Shown here in pieces: positions 50,501 through 59,399 of a stretch of DNA of 64,000 nucleotides. The notes under the pieces were generated by a model. The model made no database searches. It saw only the letters and a list, made by a program, of their open reading frames with translations, and was not told the DNA's origin. Within the stretch, counting starts at the first letter, position 1. Each line of letters starts with the position of its first letter. Made by a program: the position numbers and the translations under genes. The DNA comes from Xestospongia bergquistia (lineage: Eukaryota; Porifera; Demospongiae; Haplosclerida; Petrosiidae). The DNA is taken from NCBI GenBank assembly GCA_963965975.1, contig OZ014411.1, positions 19,372,446-19,436,445 on the forward strand. The letters are read 5' to 3'.

Positions 50501-53270
50501 TCATCATTATACTTTTTCATGCACATATATCACTATTAAAATATATTTGGTCAGTTTAACCAATATAATTGGCTATATAGATTGCATGCATATATTTGAT
50601 GAAAACTGAAAGCAAAAAATTTGTATTATACTGTGTTTATTGACTATCTGAGAGTACGCTAGAAATAAATCCAGTATGATGATTTTTTTTCAGCTGGGAA
50701 CTTGGAATTGTTATGTCATGAGTTCTGAACAACAAGGAAGTCCTCCAGAACATAATAAAAAAGTTGTAATGATATTTAAATCTGTTAGAATTCACAACAA
50801 TTGATAGCACTGTACTAACAAGTCACAAATTCAGAAAAGTTAGCCAGCATGGTTAATATACCAAAATCCTCTTTCAAGAAGCAGGAAATTAGTCTGGATA
50901 CAATTGCAAATCAGTATACAAGTATGGATATTATGCAACCAATCCCAATACTCTTACTTCTTGTTCGTGTACTATATATTTGAAATACTCAAAGTTAAAC
51001 CATCATAGTTGCAGCTACTGTGTGTCTGATATTGGTTAAATGAACCGATCAATTTTTACAGTGACATATATTTATATATGTGTGTGTATACAGTGACAGA
51101 TTAGAGTTTTGAGGGATATAGCTAAAATTATTTTGAGAATGATAATAATACTGCAGATAAATCAATTATTTACGTATACAGGATGAAGCAATGAAACTTA
51201 AACCAATTATTATTAATTGTCAAGTGGATACACAGAGTGAATTGAAATACATCAAAACAGATTTTTGTGTAAGTATACATTTTTATTAAAACATAACATT
51301 ATATAATACATCATTTCTAGGAATGCAAATTACTATTGTCTTTAAGTCATAGTTTACCTTTGGAATTTCCAATGGAGACGTTGACCTGCAAAGAATAAGT
51401 AAACTAAAAGCTGACACTCATCAACATAATGCACTATAAGCATGTAAAGCAAAATGCTAGATACTCAATGAACCAGTAGTAAGAATTTGAACAATTTTAA
51501 TACCTTACATGTAAGTTAAATTACTTTAATTTGTGGGATGAAGTTCAAAGTGTTGATAAAACATTATAAAGTTAATGATATCATACCACAAACATGTCAT
51601 AGTCCAGCTTACATACTTGCATGATGATGTAAGTCACAAATAGTGTAATGTAGCATGTTATAAAATGCACTAAAGTCGCTGCGGTCTTCCTCAAATGACG
51701 TTACTCACGTGATGCGCAAGATGATTATCGATGACTCAGCATTTCTCTTCGATCAAAGGGAAAAAGCTTTGCTTTTTAGTGCGTCTACTGGGTACTTGGC
51801 ACTCTAATTGACAAAAAAATTAATGACAGCTGACAGCTATGGTGCTAGTATTTTTAGTTCGCGCTCAATGTATCGACAAAGATAACTGCCAAAAGTTAGT
51901 AAAACTGTCATAACTTTAGTGTTTTGGCAAAAACTCTCACTTTAAAAAATTGGAAAATGTCATAAGCTGTATGCAGGAGATTTTTATTGAATTTTCGAGT
52001 CTTCACTGAAAGCTGTGCTTTTTTTCAAAGGTTTTTCAGACTTTTAAAGCTTTTTGTTCTTTTGACGCTAAGAAGTACAGAAGTTTTGCTACCGTCCACT
52101 ATAGTTTGGTAGCTACCAGTGCCTTCTTTGCCGACTTAAAGCAGTTCAAAGCCATTTGCCGGGTAACAGACACGATGTCATGCCATTTCGTTTAATCCCA
52201 TTTTGTTTATATGGCTATAAACCACAGACACACACACACACACAGAGACTACAGTAACCCTCGCTATGCGCCCACGCACGGCGAGGTTAATTATTCAGCA
52301 TTTTGGTTTCACTATACAGTAGCTCAGAATGTTAGCATGTTTTTGTAAGGATTCCTATGTATAAACCTAAGATATTGAATATGCTTTGATGTAGACTGTA
52401 TGTAGACTGAGATTTGTAAAGTCCCACTGGGCCAGGTCCAAAACTTTGGTTTTACCACTATGTCACAGTACACTGTATACGTATCTGTAATACAGTTAGC
52501 CCTTGCAGTTGTACCATATGAACAACTTATATCAGTTGGCATGTACAATTATAATGACACACAATAATTATAATATAATTATATTGAGTACTTCACATGA
52601 GTTTTGGATTCCACAGTAATCCACTGATGTAAACTACAAATCAGTTGGTTAATGTAACTTTTCAGTTTATAAACTGATTTAATTCATAATTATTGTACAC
52701 TTACATTGTATCAGCATTGTCTGGTAAAACTTGAAAGCAAGCAACTGAAGAGATTAAGAAAAAATTAAACAATATAATTACAAAGTATGTTCAAAATATT
52801 AAATTTATATGTTTTAAAGTCTTTCAGTGCTTATAGCATCAGCAACAATTAACATTACTGGCTAAGTCTGTCTTGATCACTTAAAAGTCAACATCAATGC
52901 ACAATATGAAATCAATTCTTTTTGGTTATGTGCACATGGTAGGTGTTCATGCAGAGTTTACTCATTCAGTATTGGCCCTTATGCCACTTTCAGTAATATA
53001 GTAGCAGTAGCACCGGACTCAAACATAATTAAGTATAGAATTTCTAACTTACAATGTACATTTGGAAACACAGGATCATTCCACACCACTAGTTCAGGAT
53101 TATTTGCAGGAAAAAGAGTAACAAGTCTATTAATCAAGAGAGAGTATAAATTTATATATAAAATAAGTATACGCAACTATTTACCTGGAATGCTGTGAAA
53201 AAACATATCCTCCTGCTTCAGTACAGTACAAAAGAATAGTGTCACCTTCTGAAATGTGTTCACTATCCAT
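32065..53270 (-). CDS. IP3-receptor-like intracellular calcium-release channel, divergent
   Basis: A very large minus-strand gene of some 50 short exons; I read most but did not resolve every junction. The start ATG is at 53270 (MDSEHISEGDTILLYCTEAG, matching the IP3-receptor opening SFLHIGDIVSLYAEG) and the stop at 32067-32065 (LKAELQK*). In order: N-terminal trefoil and MIR-like region (53270-47755), RIH domain (about 46866-44750, with QLKLFSGVCKG and LDFLSTLCF), a helical region with a duplicated exon cassette (42870-38580), a coupling region (38450-35270), six transmembrane helices (35181-32545), and a C-terminal zinc finger and coiled tail. The family works as tetramers in the endoplasmic reticulum. 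It is an IP3 receptor rather than a ryanodine receptor by size and domain set (no SPRY or RyR repeats seen). The selectivity filter is atypical. Whether it binds IP3 is open. Confidence 0.88.
32545..35181 (-). other. Transmembrane and pore exons of the IP3-receptor-like gene
   Basis: Reading 5' to 3': helix 1 exon (about 35181-35080, ALIILTLLLNLFILVLF), loop and next helix (about 34612-34404, YGLLYILGIIHFILAVW), two further helices (about 33420-33091, ISFVIFSLLALGTSG and YCCCIFYIFLKW), exon 33033-32861 (VLGLAVLFLYAVFSFVFLH and the pore helix CNTLIECYFSVIRM) and exon 32706-32545 (last helix TFFIIVTTLGLNIVIAILLD, then RFSELRSE). The pore segment across the last junction reads GLLETLG/AISLTYVG. 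The segment DRFSELRSE matches IDTFADLRSE of known IP3 receptors, fixing the register. Confidence 0.85.
33616..33839. mobile_element. MITE-like element in a pore-region intron
   Basis: Perfect 18-bp inverted arms, CCATTTGTATCAAAATTG at 33620-33637 and its complement at 33818-33835, enclosing about 180 bp of AT-rich non-coding DNA. The paralogous pseudogene intron (about 23700-23790) has neither the element nor the flanking insert, so it arrived after the duplication. Confidence 0.72.
38580..40590 (-). other. Exon cassette, copy 2, in the IP3-receptor-like gene
   Basis: The same six-exon order as copy 1: about 40588-40520 (ELMLTTSYQERLNILQK, first exon shortened at its 5' side), 40460-40325 (ELLQLLSVTDMLSTCAEE), about 40260-40155, about 40100-39962 (QCSLLITSLTTTLSVVDK), 39896-39660 (DDDGVPLNSFLFYLVDGIIP) and 38707-38581 (LVHTHLAVFKTTKEQMHIW). 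All read open. The long intron before the last exon also matches its partner in copy 1 (gataaagccatttttgtatg versus gatgaagccacttttgcata), so this is a segmental tandem duplication. Confidence 0.82.
40753..42870 (-). other. Exon cassette, copy 1, in the IP3-receptor-like gene
   Basis: Six exons in gene order: about 42870-42735 (ELMLTTTFQKRLNILQR), 42685-42550 (ELLQLLSVTDMLSTCAEG), about 42510-42382, 42330-42193 (HCSLLITSLTTALHGINK), 42132-41900 (DDDGVPLSSFLFYLVDGIVP) and, after a 1-kb intron, 40875-40753 (LVQTHLAVFKTTKEQMHLW). All are open with usable splice sites. An equivalent set follows at 40590-38580. Confidence 0.82.
47041..47200. repeat. Copy of the intron-36 MITE-like repeat
   Basis: Shares ggaatggttaattgca, ctatacaaagaatgc and catccctacataatagca with 20286-20400, but in a rearranged order, and holds its own inverted pair GTAGGGAT and ATCCCTAC at about 47092-47120. 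It lies in the 0.9-kb intron between the exons at 47755 and 46866, where no coding sequence is seen. Confidence 0.5.
49255..49380. repeat. (GATA)n microsatellite
   Basis: Imperfect gata/gatacata repeats turning to ggat and then to a short (TA)n run. It lies in the intron between exons at 49574 and 48703. Confidence 0.9.
51670..52290. other. CpG-dense block in a 5' intron of the IP3-receptor-like gene
   Basis: By eye some two dozen CpG dinucleotides occur here, against very few in the surrounding kilobases. Examples are gtcgctgcggtc, tgacgttactcacgtgatgcg, gttcgcgctc and ctatgcgcccacgcacggcg. There is no convincing ORF. In a genome depleted of CpG by methylation such a block often marks an unmethylated promoter; it could also be a young mobile insertion. 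It also holds an (AC)n run at about 52222-52244. Confidence 0.5.
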
Positions 53271-53323
53271 TCTGAAATAAAATGTACATGCAGTTATAGT
53301 GAAGAATGAAAAGATGTTCTTAC

Positions 53324-53372
53324 CTATGAGCCTTATATAAACAAAGCTTCCTATTTCCTCTTTAGCAGGCAT
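53324..53372 (-). other. Possible 5' noncoding exon of the IP3-receptor-like gene
   Basis: On the minus strand a GTAAGA donor follows 53324, and a good acceptor (TTTATTTCAG) lies directly before the start codon at 53270. An ATG at about 53372 would be out of frame with the channel after splicing, so I treat this as untranslated or not used. Weak evidence. Confidence 0.3.
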
Positions 53373-54056
53373 GCAATTAAGGCTTTATAGTAAGAGTAGG
53401 TAATTCCCATTTCCTCTGTAGTTTTGTAAATTCTATCTGAAATTCAAAAATTACCAAATGGAATAATTCAGAAATAAGATGCTTGTAACACCACATGGTA
53501 CATATACAATGTAGAAAGCAATACTAAGAGATCATAAACCTTCAGCCTAACATTGTAGTCAGGAAGTCACAAACAACTTGTTTTATTTTTATTGGATCCC
53601 TACTTTTAAAAGTGTCTGATGCTAAGTCCTTTTAATTGGTGTTAAGCAATATACCTATATATATACCACATCATTGCTCCTCATGTTTCAATATAAATAC
53701 TGATAATACCAAAGCATTGGCTTAGTCTATTGAGCATTCTTTTGATGGTCTGCATGACAGGGTCTAGAAAGGAGTAGGTCACAGTCCCACTTGAATTTTG
53801 GATAGTACCACTACATTCAGTAAAACAGCTGGATTCTCTGGACTATCAAAGCAGTTGCACTACATTTAACATAATTATGTCATAGTGAAGGTGAAGCACG
53901 ATTGCAATAGATAGAGCAGACAGATATGCATGTAAGGCTAACGATTGAACTTTATCCATCATCATCTTTCACTGTTATGATATATAGTTTCCCTATTATA
54001 CACGTGGAGTAAAATGATGCCATCACATTGTAATTATATTGTATAAACATTTATAG

Positions 54057-54086
54057 ACACACACACACACGTATATATATATATTT
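54057..54086. repeat. (AC)n/(TA)n microsatellite
   Basis: acacacacac followed by gtatatatatatat. The wider stretch 53400-54780 shows no gene. Confidence 0.85.
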
Positions 54087-54798
54087 ATAAGCTATACATA
54101 TTACATAAAAATAGGATTCTTAGTGCTAGAAATCCATGTACTATAATAGCTATTAATTTATCTTTAAGGTCCACACTGCATTGCATGCATGTACACATAT
54201 ACACATGTATATGTACATGTACATAATTATGGATAATGCACATACTTATAGACTGCATATTAAAGTGTTGCTCCAGTATGATTAACTGTTTACTAGTACT
54301 TATCACATATATTTCTAGCACTACTGATATTGACAATGATATTACTATATAGTAAAGTGCTTATGTATCTGGTGATCATTTTACATAAATCTCTCCTTAT
54401 CTTGCAAGGGACATAAAGACATTGTCCTACACTGGAATCAAACTTGTCTGTTTTAAGCTCATAGCTACTTGAAGAGTTATTATACATATGAATTTATATG
54501 AAGTTGTGAATTATGAATATACTACCATCTATAGTACTTCTCAGTTGATATTACCATTAAGTTAGACAGATGTACTTGAGAAAAATCTTCACTGCTTACC
54601 ATTATGCAATAGCTATTACTTTTTACACACAATTTGATTGTATATCATATACTATTAGAGTGGTAAGTTAGGAATGTAGTTTGTATAGAATAGTTAGATA
54701 GATTACCACCTCCTATTATTAATTACTTAAGTACAAACTGATTTGTACATTTCTTATTTCTGAATTATTGGCTAGCATCTGTGATTATCTCCTCTATA

Positions 54799-55041
54799 TA
54801 TGACCTGATTTTGCAAAAAGGGACCACTTCTGTCACAACATTTGTGACCTGATTTGTGAAAAAAAACACTTAAAACATAACAATAAACAGTTTTGCATAC
54901 ATGTAGAATAGTTATGCATATGTACCAACTGTATGTATACAAAACTGAGATGTTTGAGATGTTTTAACAGTAGTTTGTTCAAAAGTCAGGTCACAAATGT
55001 TTTGACAGAAGTGGTCCCTTTTTGCAAATCAGGTCACATAT
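54799..55041. mobile_element. MITE-like foldback element, well preserved copy
   Basis: About 240 bp made of two long inverted arms. The left end is TGACCTGATTTTGCAAAAAG, followed by GGACCACTTCTGTCA; the right end is its near-perfect reverse complement, ending GCAAATCAGGTCA. The inversion extends further inward (TTTGTGACCTGA, then GTTTTGCATACATGTA against TGTATGTATACAAAAC). TA-rich flanks are possible target duplications. The copy at 7327-7576 is more decayed. Confidence 0.8.
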
Positions 55042-56159
55042 GTGTATACTGTGGTATCTTACAAACTTATCTTCCCTGATTTCAGAATCAATGACAATTA
55101 TACTTATAATAACAGATTATAGTATGTTTCTTCGTTTGATAAAATTAAAAATTAGTACCTGTACTAGTGTCAGTAAAGTAAATAATGTGTTAGCACAAAT
55201 CATTTAAATTGGATGGAGCAGCAGGATTATCAGAAAAGTGAATATATGCCAAGATGCAAATTGCTGGGAGGAGGAAGGTATTCCCCATGTCACTGTTGGC
55301 TGAGTAAAACATCATCACATGTTTCATTAAATTAATATGTAAGTCTAGATAGATATATATGAAGAAAGGGAGTATACCATGTTCACTTCCTTCATTTCTG
55401 ATGGTGCAGTAGACATAATTATATGCTTCATTAAATTACGGTAATGTAGTTAGTGTTGAATAATATGAGGAAAGGGGTTATACCATCTTCATTTCCTTCA
55501 TTCTATTATAGTGATCTAACATTTGTACTAGTAAATATTTGATATGTATAATGTAAGATTATTATTGACTACTACATATATACACTGACAGTACTTCCCC
55601 TCATTCCAATGACCAACAAGTTCTCTCCTCAATTAATCCTTCTCTGTGGCTGTAAACTTGTCAAAGGGGACCTAGACCAGGAGAAGAAACATATATTTCA
55701 TATAATATGTTGCATATGTCCAATGTAGGTGTAGGTATGCAGTATGTATAGCATGTCCATTCCTTGTCCTTCTGAATTAACATGTATTCATTTGCCAATT
55801 TATTTAATGGTCATGAGGCTAATAGTTCATTAAAAATAAAAGGTTAAATTAAATAGAAGTTAGGATGTTGTTTTGTGAAAGTACTCACTAAATAGTAAAA
55901 TATAGCATCTTCAATATAAACATGATTGTGTGGTACTTCAGTGCGGCTACTACATGTAAAGATGTCCATATACCTGTTTCTTGACTGATAGAAGATATGA
56001 CAAACATAGGAAACAAGATCAATTGCTACTAAGAAGGAATTCAAATCAACTACAGACCTTATAGTTGAATAGCATAAATAGAATACTGTCTAACTAATTT
56101 CTGTTTATTTGAATAGCTCTATAAAATTAATATACAATTTTAATTGAAAGGGTGGGGCA

Positions 56160-56400
56160 ATCAGTGGGCGGTACACTCAAGAACAGCCTCGTACCCAGGC
56201 TTTCGAGATAGCCTGGGTACGAGGCTAGAACAGACCCAGTCGTTTGTCCTAACCATTGCGTGGGTGGACTAGCTTAAGAACATTGCACTTTTTTCGTGAT
56301 ATCTGCAAACTTCTTAACGTGTACAGCGAGATACAGAGAGTTGTGTACCTCAACCACGTGTTTTTTTCGTTTTGTCCGACTTTAACACGTATCACAAGGG
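56160..56400. other. CpG-dense block with a perfect 17-bp palindrome
   Basis: The arms AGCCTCGTACCCAGGCT (56185-56201) and AGCCTGGGTACGAGGCT (56210-56226) are exact reverse complements around an 8-nt loop. The following 170 bp hold many CpGs (tttttcgtgat, taacgtgtacagcgag, aaccacgtg, ttcgttttgtccgac, acacgtatcac). This could be a promoter or a mobile-element remnant. Confidence 0.6.
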
Positions 56401-56734
56401 AGTTGTTTCATCTCAAGTGGTATAGTCCATCATTGTAATCTCAGCAATAGAATTTGTTAGCCTGACTTTCTTTATAATGTTACAGCTGTAATAAATACAC
56501 AATGTAGCAGACATAATTATGTATCGTCCTGTTGTAGTAGTATTGTAACTGTCCAGCACTTTACTTAAAAGTTACAGATATTTTGACATAACTAGAAATA
56601 ATTGATACAATCTCTTATACAATAAAATTTAAGAAAGAACTGTATGAATGCATGACAGAAGTGTAAATGAGTGCAAAGTGTATTTGCAGTATACAGTATG
56701 AATGAAGTGATAGTAAATAATATGTATTATATTT

Positions 56735-58080
56735 ACACTTAAATGACAGACTCTATGCCAAGGAAGAAGAAAATTAATCCTGGATGAAATTGTGGACCCT
56801 GTTGTTTTGTGTGATCAGACCATCCAATCTGATAGCTTAAGAGTGAACTTTCTTGCTCTTGAGGATATTGATGTAAATAGTTGTATACATGTTAGAATTG
56901 CAAAAAGGACATTAAAAATGATATTAACAATCCATCATATTTGCCATGCTGGAAAAAAGTTTCTATCAAGAAGATATGTACAGTTCCAACATGTTCTTGT
57001 ATGTCTAACAGTACAACAACAAATATTTGTACAGCTTTCGAGGTAGCTACTATGTTAGGCTTCATGACTGATAACCTTATATGTTAGTGTTAATGACTGA
57101 TAACCATATATGTTTGAGTTAATGACTGATAACCTTATATGTTTGAGTTAATGACTGATAACCTTATTTGTTAGGTTTCATGACTGAAACCTTATATGTT
57201 AGGCTTCATGACTGATAAGCTTATTTGTTAGGTTTCATGACTGATAACCTTATATATTAGAGTTCATGACTAATAATCTTGATGGCACTCGGACAGTGAT
57301 GCTTTGTAAGTTACACTACAGGCAGGTCCATTGCTTATTATATAGCAATGATGTGACATGTATTTAAGCATTAAGTCCATAAAGTGCTATACATGTGATG
57401 TTAATATAAAGCTCACTATTAGTATAGCGATTTAAGCTTTATACCAGATCATAGAGTAGTAAAAGTTGCTGTAACACTTGCTCAATTATTTTGAAGAGCT
57501 TTCAATCTCTAGCTCAGGTGAGGAACCTCTCAAATAATGTGCTTCTACTACCTGAAGGAGAAGAGTATGGACATTATTTAAAATGTTTCTTTGCAAGACT
57601 CATTACGCAAAAGGATTGTACAACAATGTACAATGCATAACATGGGATCAAATCTGCTTTGAAGATCAATTATCACAATCAAAGCTTTAGAATGTCACTG
57701 TTTAGATTTATTTGGGTCAATCACTACTGGAAACAATCCTGCTATGATACTATCAGTCTTCTTGACACATGGACAAGACTGGATGTGGGACAGCCAGATG
57801 TAAATGTGTGAAGTCAGGATATCATTGTGGAACATGATGCTCATTCAGTAAACATATATATAACCTGTATTAATGGAGGAGTAGCAACTCAAGGTAACTT
57901 TCTGATTGATACAATGTCTTAGTTATGCAAATTATATTTATATATATTAGAAACGATTGTTCACATAAAAATTGGTGATAATACAGAATTAGACAGTTCA
58001 TATGATGAGCTTACAGGTAAGAAAAGAAAGATATTGTTTCTCACATTATGTCTGTGTTTAACAGATGACTTATATGGTGA
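56735..58080 (+). other. Unrecognised possible exons, probably decayed
   Basis: A plus-strand open stretch runs from about 56752 to 57046 (containing LILDEIVDPVVLCDQTIQSD), followed by the minisatellite. Exon-like pieces with GT/AG edges lie at about 57830-57893, 57951-58017 and 58065-58079. I recognise no family. Stops interrupt the intervening sequence, so this may be a degenerate mobile-element gene. Confidence 0.2.
57064..57290. repeat. 29-bp minisatellite, eight units
   Basis: Units start at ATGACTGATAACC, at 57064, 57093, 57122, 57151, 57180, 57208, 57237 and 57266; seven have a spacing of 29 bp and one of 28. Each continues ttatatgttaggtttc or a close variant. No open frame runs through it. 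Confidence 0.92.
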
Positions 58081-59399
58081 GTAAATTGAAATTATGATCA
58101 CCTCATTCATTATTCAAGTCACTTAATTGCAGGAAGTCTTGTTAGCTACACTTACTTTATTCCACCACATCATTTACTGTATATAGTACATACATAGAAG
58201 TAACACAAGTATAAAAATGGTGACTGTTCTATACATTGTGTTACACTTACACTCAACCAAAGATGATACTAAGATTAATGCAAGGCTGACACATACAGAC
58301 AAAATACCTCAAAAAAACAGAGTCAATCTATGACAAAATTTATAAGCATTGACGAAAACGAATACATTTTAAAAGACAGCAGAATGATGAAGTACCTGTT
58401 GAAGGCAACAGATTCGAGAACAGCTAAAACCTCTCTATGGTTCAGAGATAACAGAATCGTCAAATCTCCATCATTTTGGCAAAACGTCACTTCAGTTTGC
58501 TATCGTGACACGTACTTTATATTATCTTTGACATTTCTAAACAGTCAGTAAAGTACAAACAGACAGCAGACAGAGAGGCAACTACTAAGCTGTAAAACGA
58601 CCACTTGATTTAATTATTAAATGGCTCGATTCTGAAAGTACGTTGATACCTAATAAAAAATGCTATGACTTTGTTTAAATAAAAACTTAAAAGTCTTATT
58701 ATTTTAAAAGAGTGTAAGAAGAAAGCTCACTGTGTACCACACATAGACATTACTGCCTGATAAGCTATAGTTCTATTGTTTGTGTTTCTTCCTTAGACAA
58801 CTCAATGAGTTCTAAAGAATGAAAAAGAAAACCCACACAAGCAGACAGACATTTCAATAGATATATTAAAACTATACATTTGACTGATTAATAAATAGAA
58901 ATATAGGAACAAACAATACTTGAACATGAAACAATCTACATGTATACTACTGTGTTTTTATGATACTATTTTAAATATAGATCTACTTTTTTTGTTTGTA
59001 AAATACGATTGTTTAGTTTACAGGCAAACAAGTAAATAATTCAGTTATCAGTAAATGAAATTAATATGTAACTAGAAGCTACTTGTGCTAGTGTAGCTAG
59101 AATTGTTATTAAATTGGTACAATAGAGGTGCCTATATAAATGTCAAATTGATCTGATCACAAGGTTGTTGTATTTTTTTCTATAATTTGTGCATTATATT
59201 AAAAGTCTGACAGTGTTCTTGTATGTTAAATATTAACTGTTGTAATATTGAGTTAAAATTGATATTAAAATTTCACATCAATTGATATTAATTAATTTCT
59301 CAAATTTTAAATCTTTGGAATTTACTTAATATGTGCAGTTGGTCACTTAAATGATAGAGAAATCACAAATAGTTAGGTCTAGGCTAATTCAAATTAAAC

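Larger units (their letters stand above)
47755..53270 (-). other. N-terminal ligand-region exons of the IP3-receptor-like gene
   Basis: Coding exons run 53270-53185, about 53130-53060, about 52743-52704, about 51394-51356, then about 50490, 50390-50325, 50160-50085, 50020-49948, 49818-49732, 49690-49574, 48703-48602, 48520-48427, 48374-48288, 48217-48145, 48094-48027, 47934-47883 and 47828-47755. Readable motifs include CFQVLPDNAD, KIKLLHVSSSKYLSLPS, YELKMAVTDSTFAIYHQA and CRIKHLPSQQYLAV, matching the suppressor domain and MIR repeats of IP3 receptors. The TTGR motif of the IP3-binding site is not seen; the corresponding stretch reads GARHRGSFHGIQK. Confidence 0.78.
53373..59399. other. Intergenic stretch between the two channel genes
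   Basis: Apart from the repeats, CpG-dense block and weak exon-like pieces listed separately, I see no gene here. ORFs are short, AT-driven and without recognisable motifs. It includes the region upstream of the 53270 start codon and the region downstream of the partial gene at 59400. A second, weaker CpG cluster lies at about 58330-58520. Confidence 0.6.

Noticed and set aside
53181-53372. Channel start at an upstream ATG (MPAKEE)
   Set aside because: It would need an unspliced read through a good donor and acceptor, and the segment between does not resemble the family. The ATG at 53270 gives the expected N-terminus.
54085-54487. Minus-strand ORFs in the intergenic region
   Set aside because: Derived from microsatellite and AT-rich sequence; no motif and no splice context.
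57775-57835. Cysteine pattern CGTARCKCVKSGYHCG resembling mobile-element or Tesmin-type motifs
   Set aside because: Only one short frame with a stop directly after it, and another frame is equally open; too little to call.
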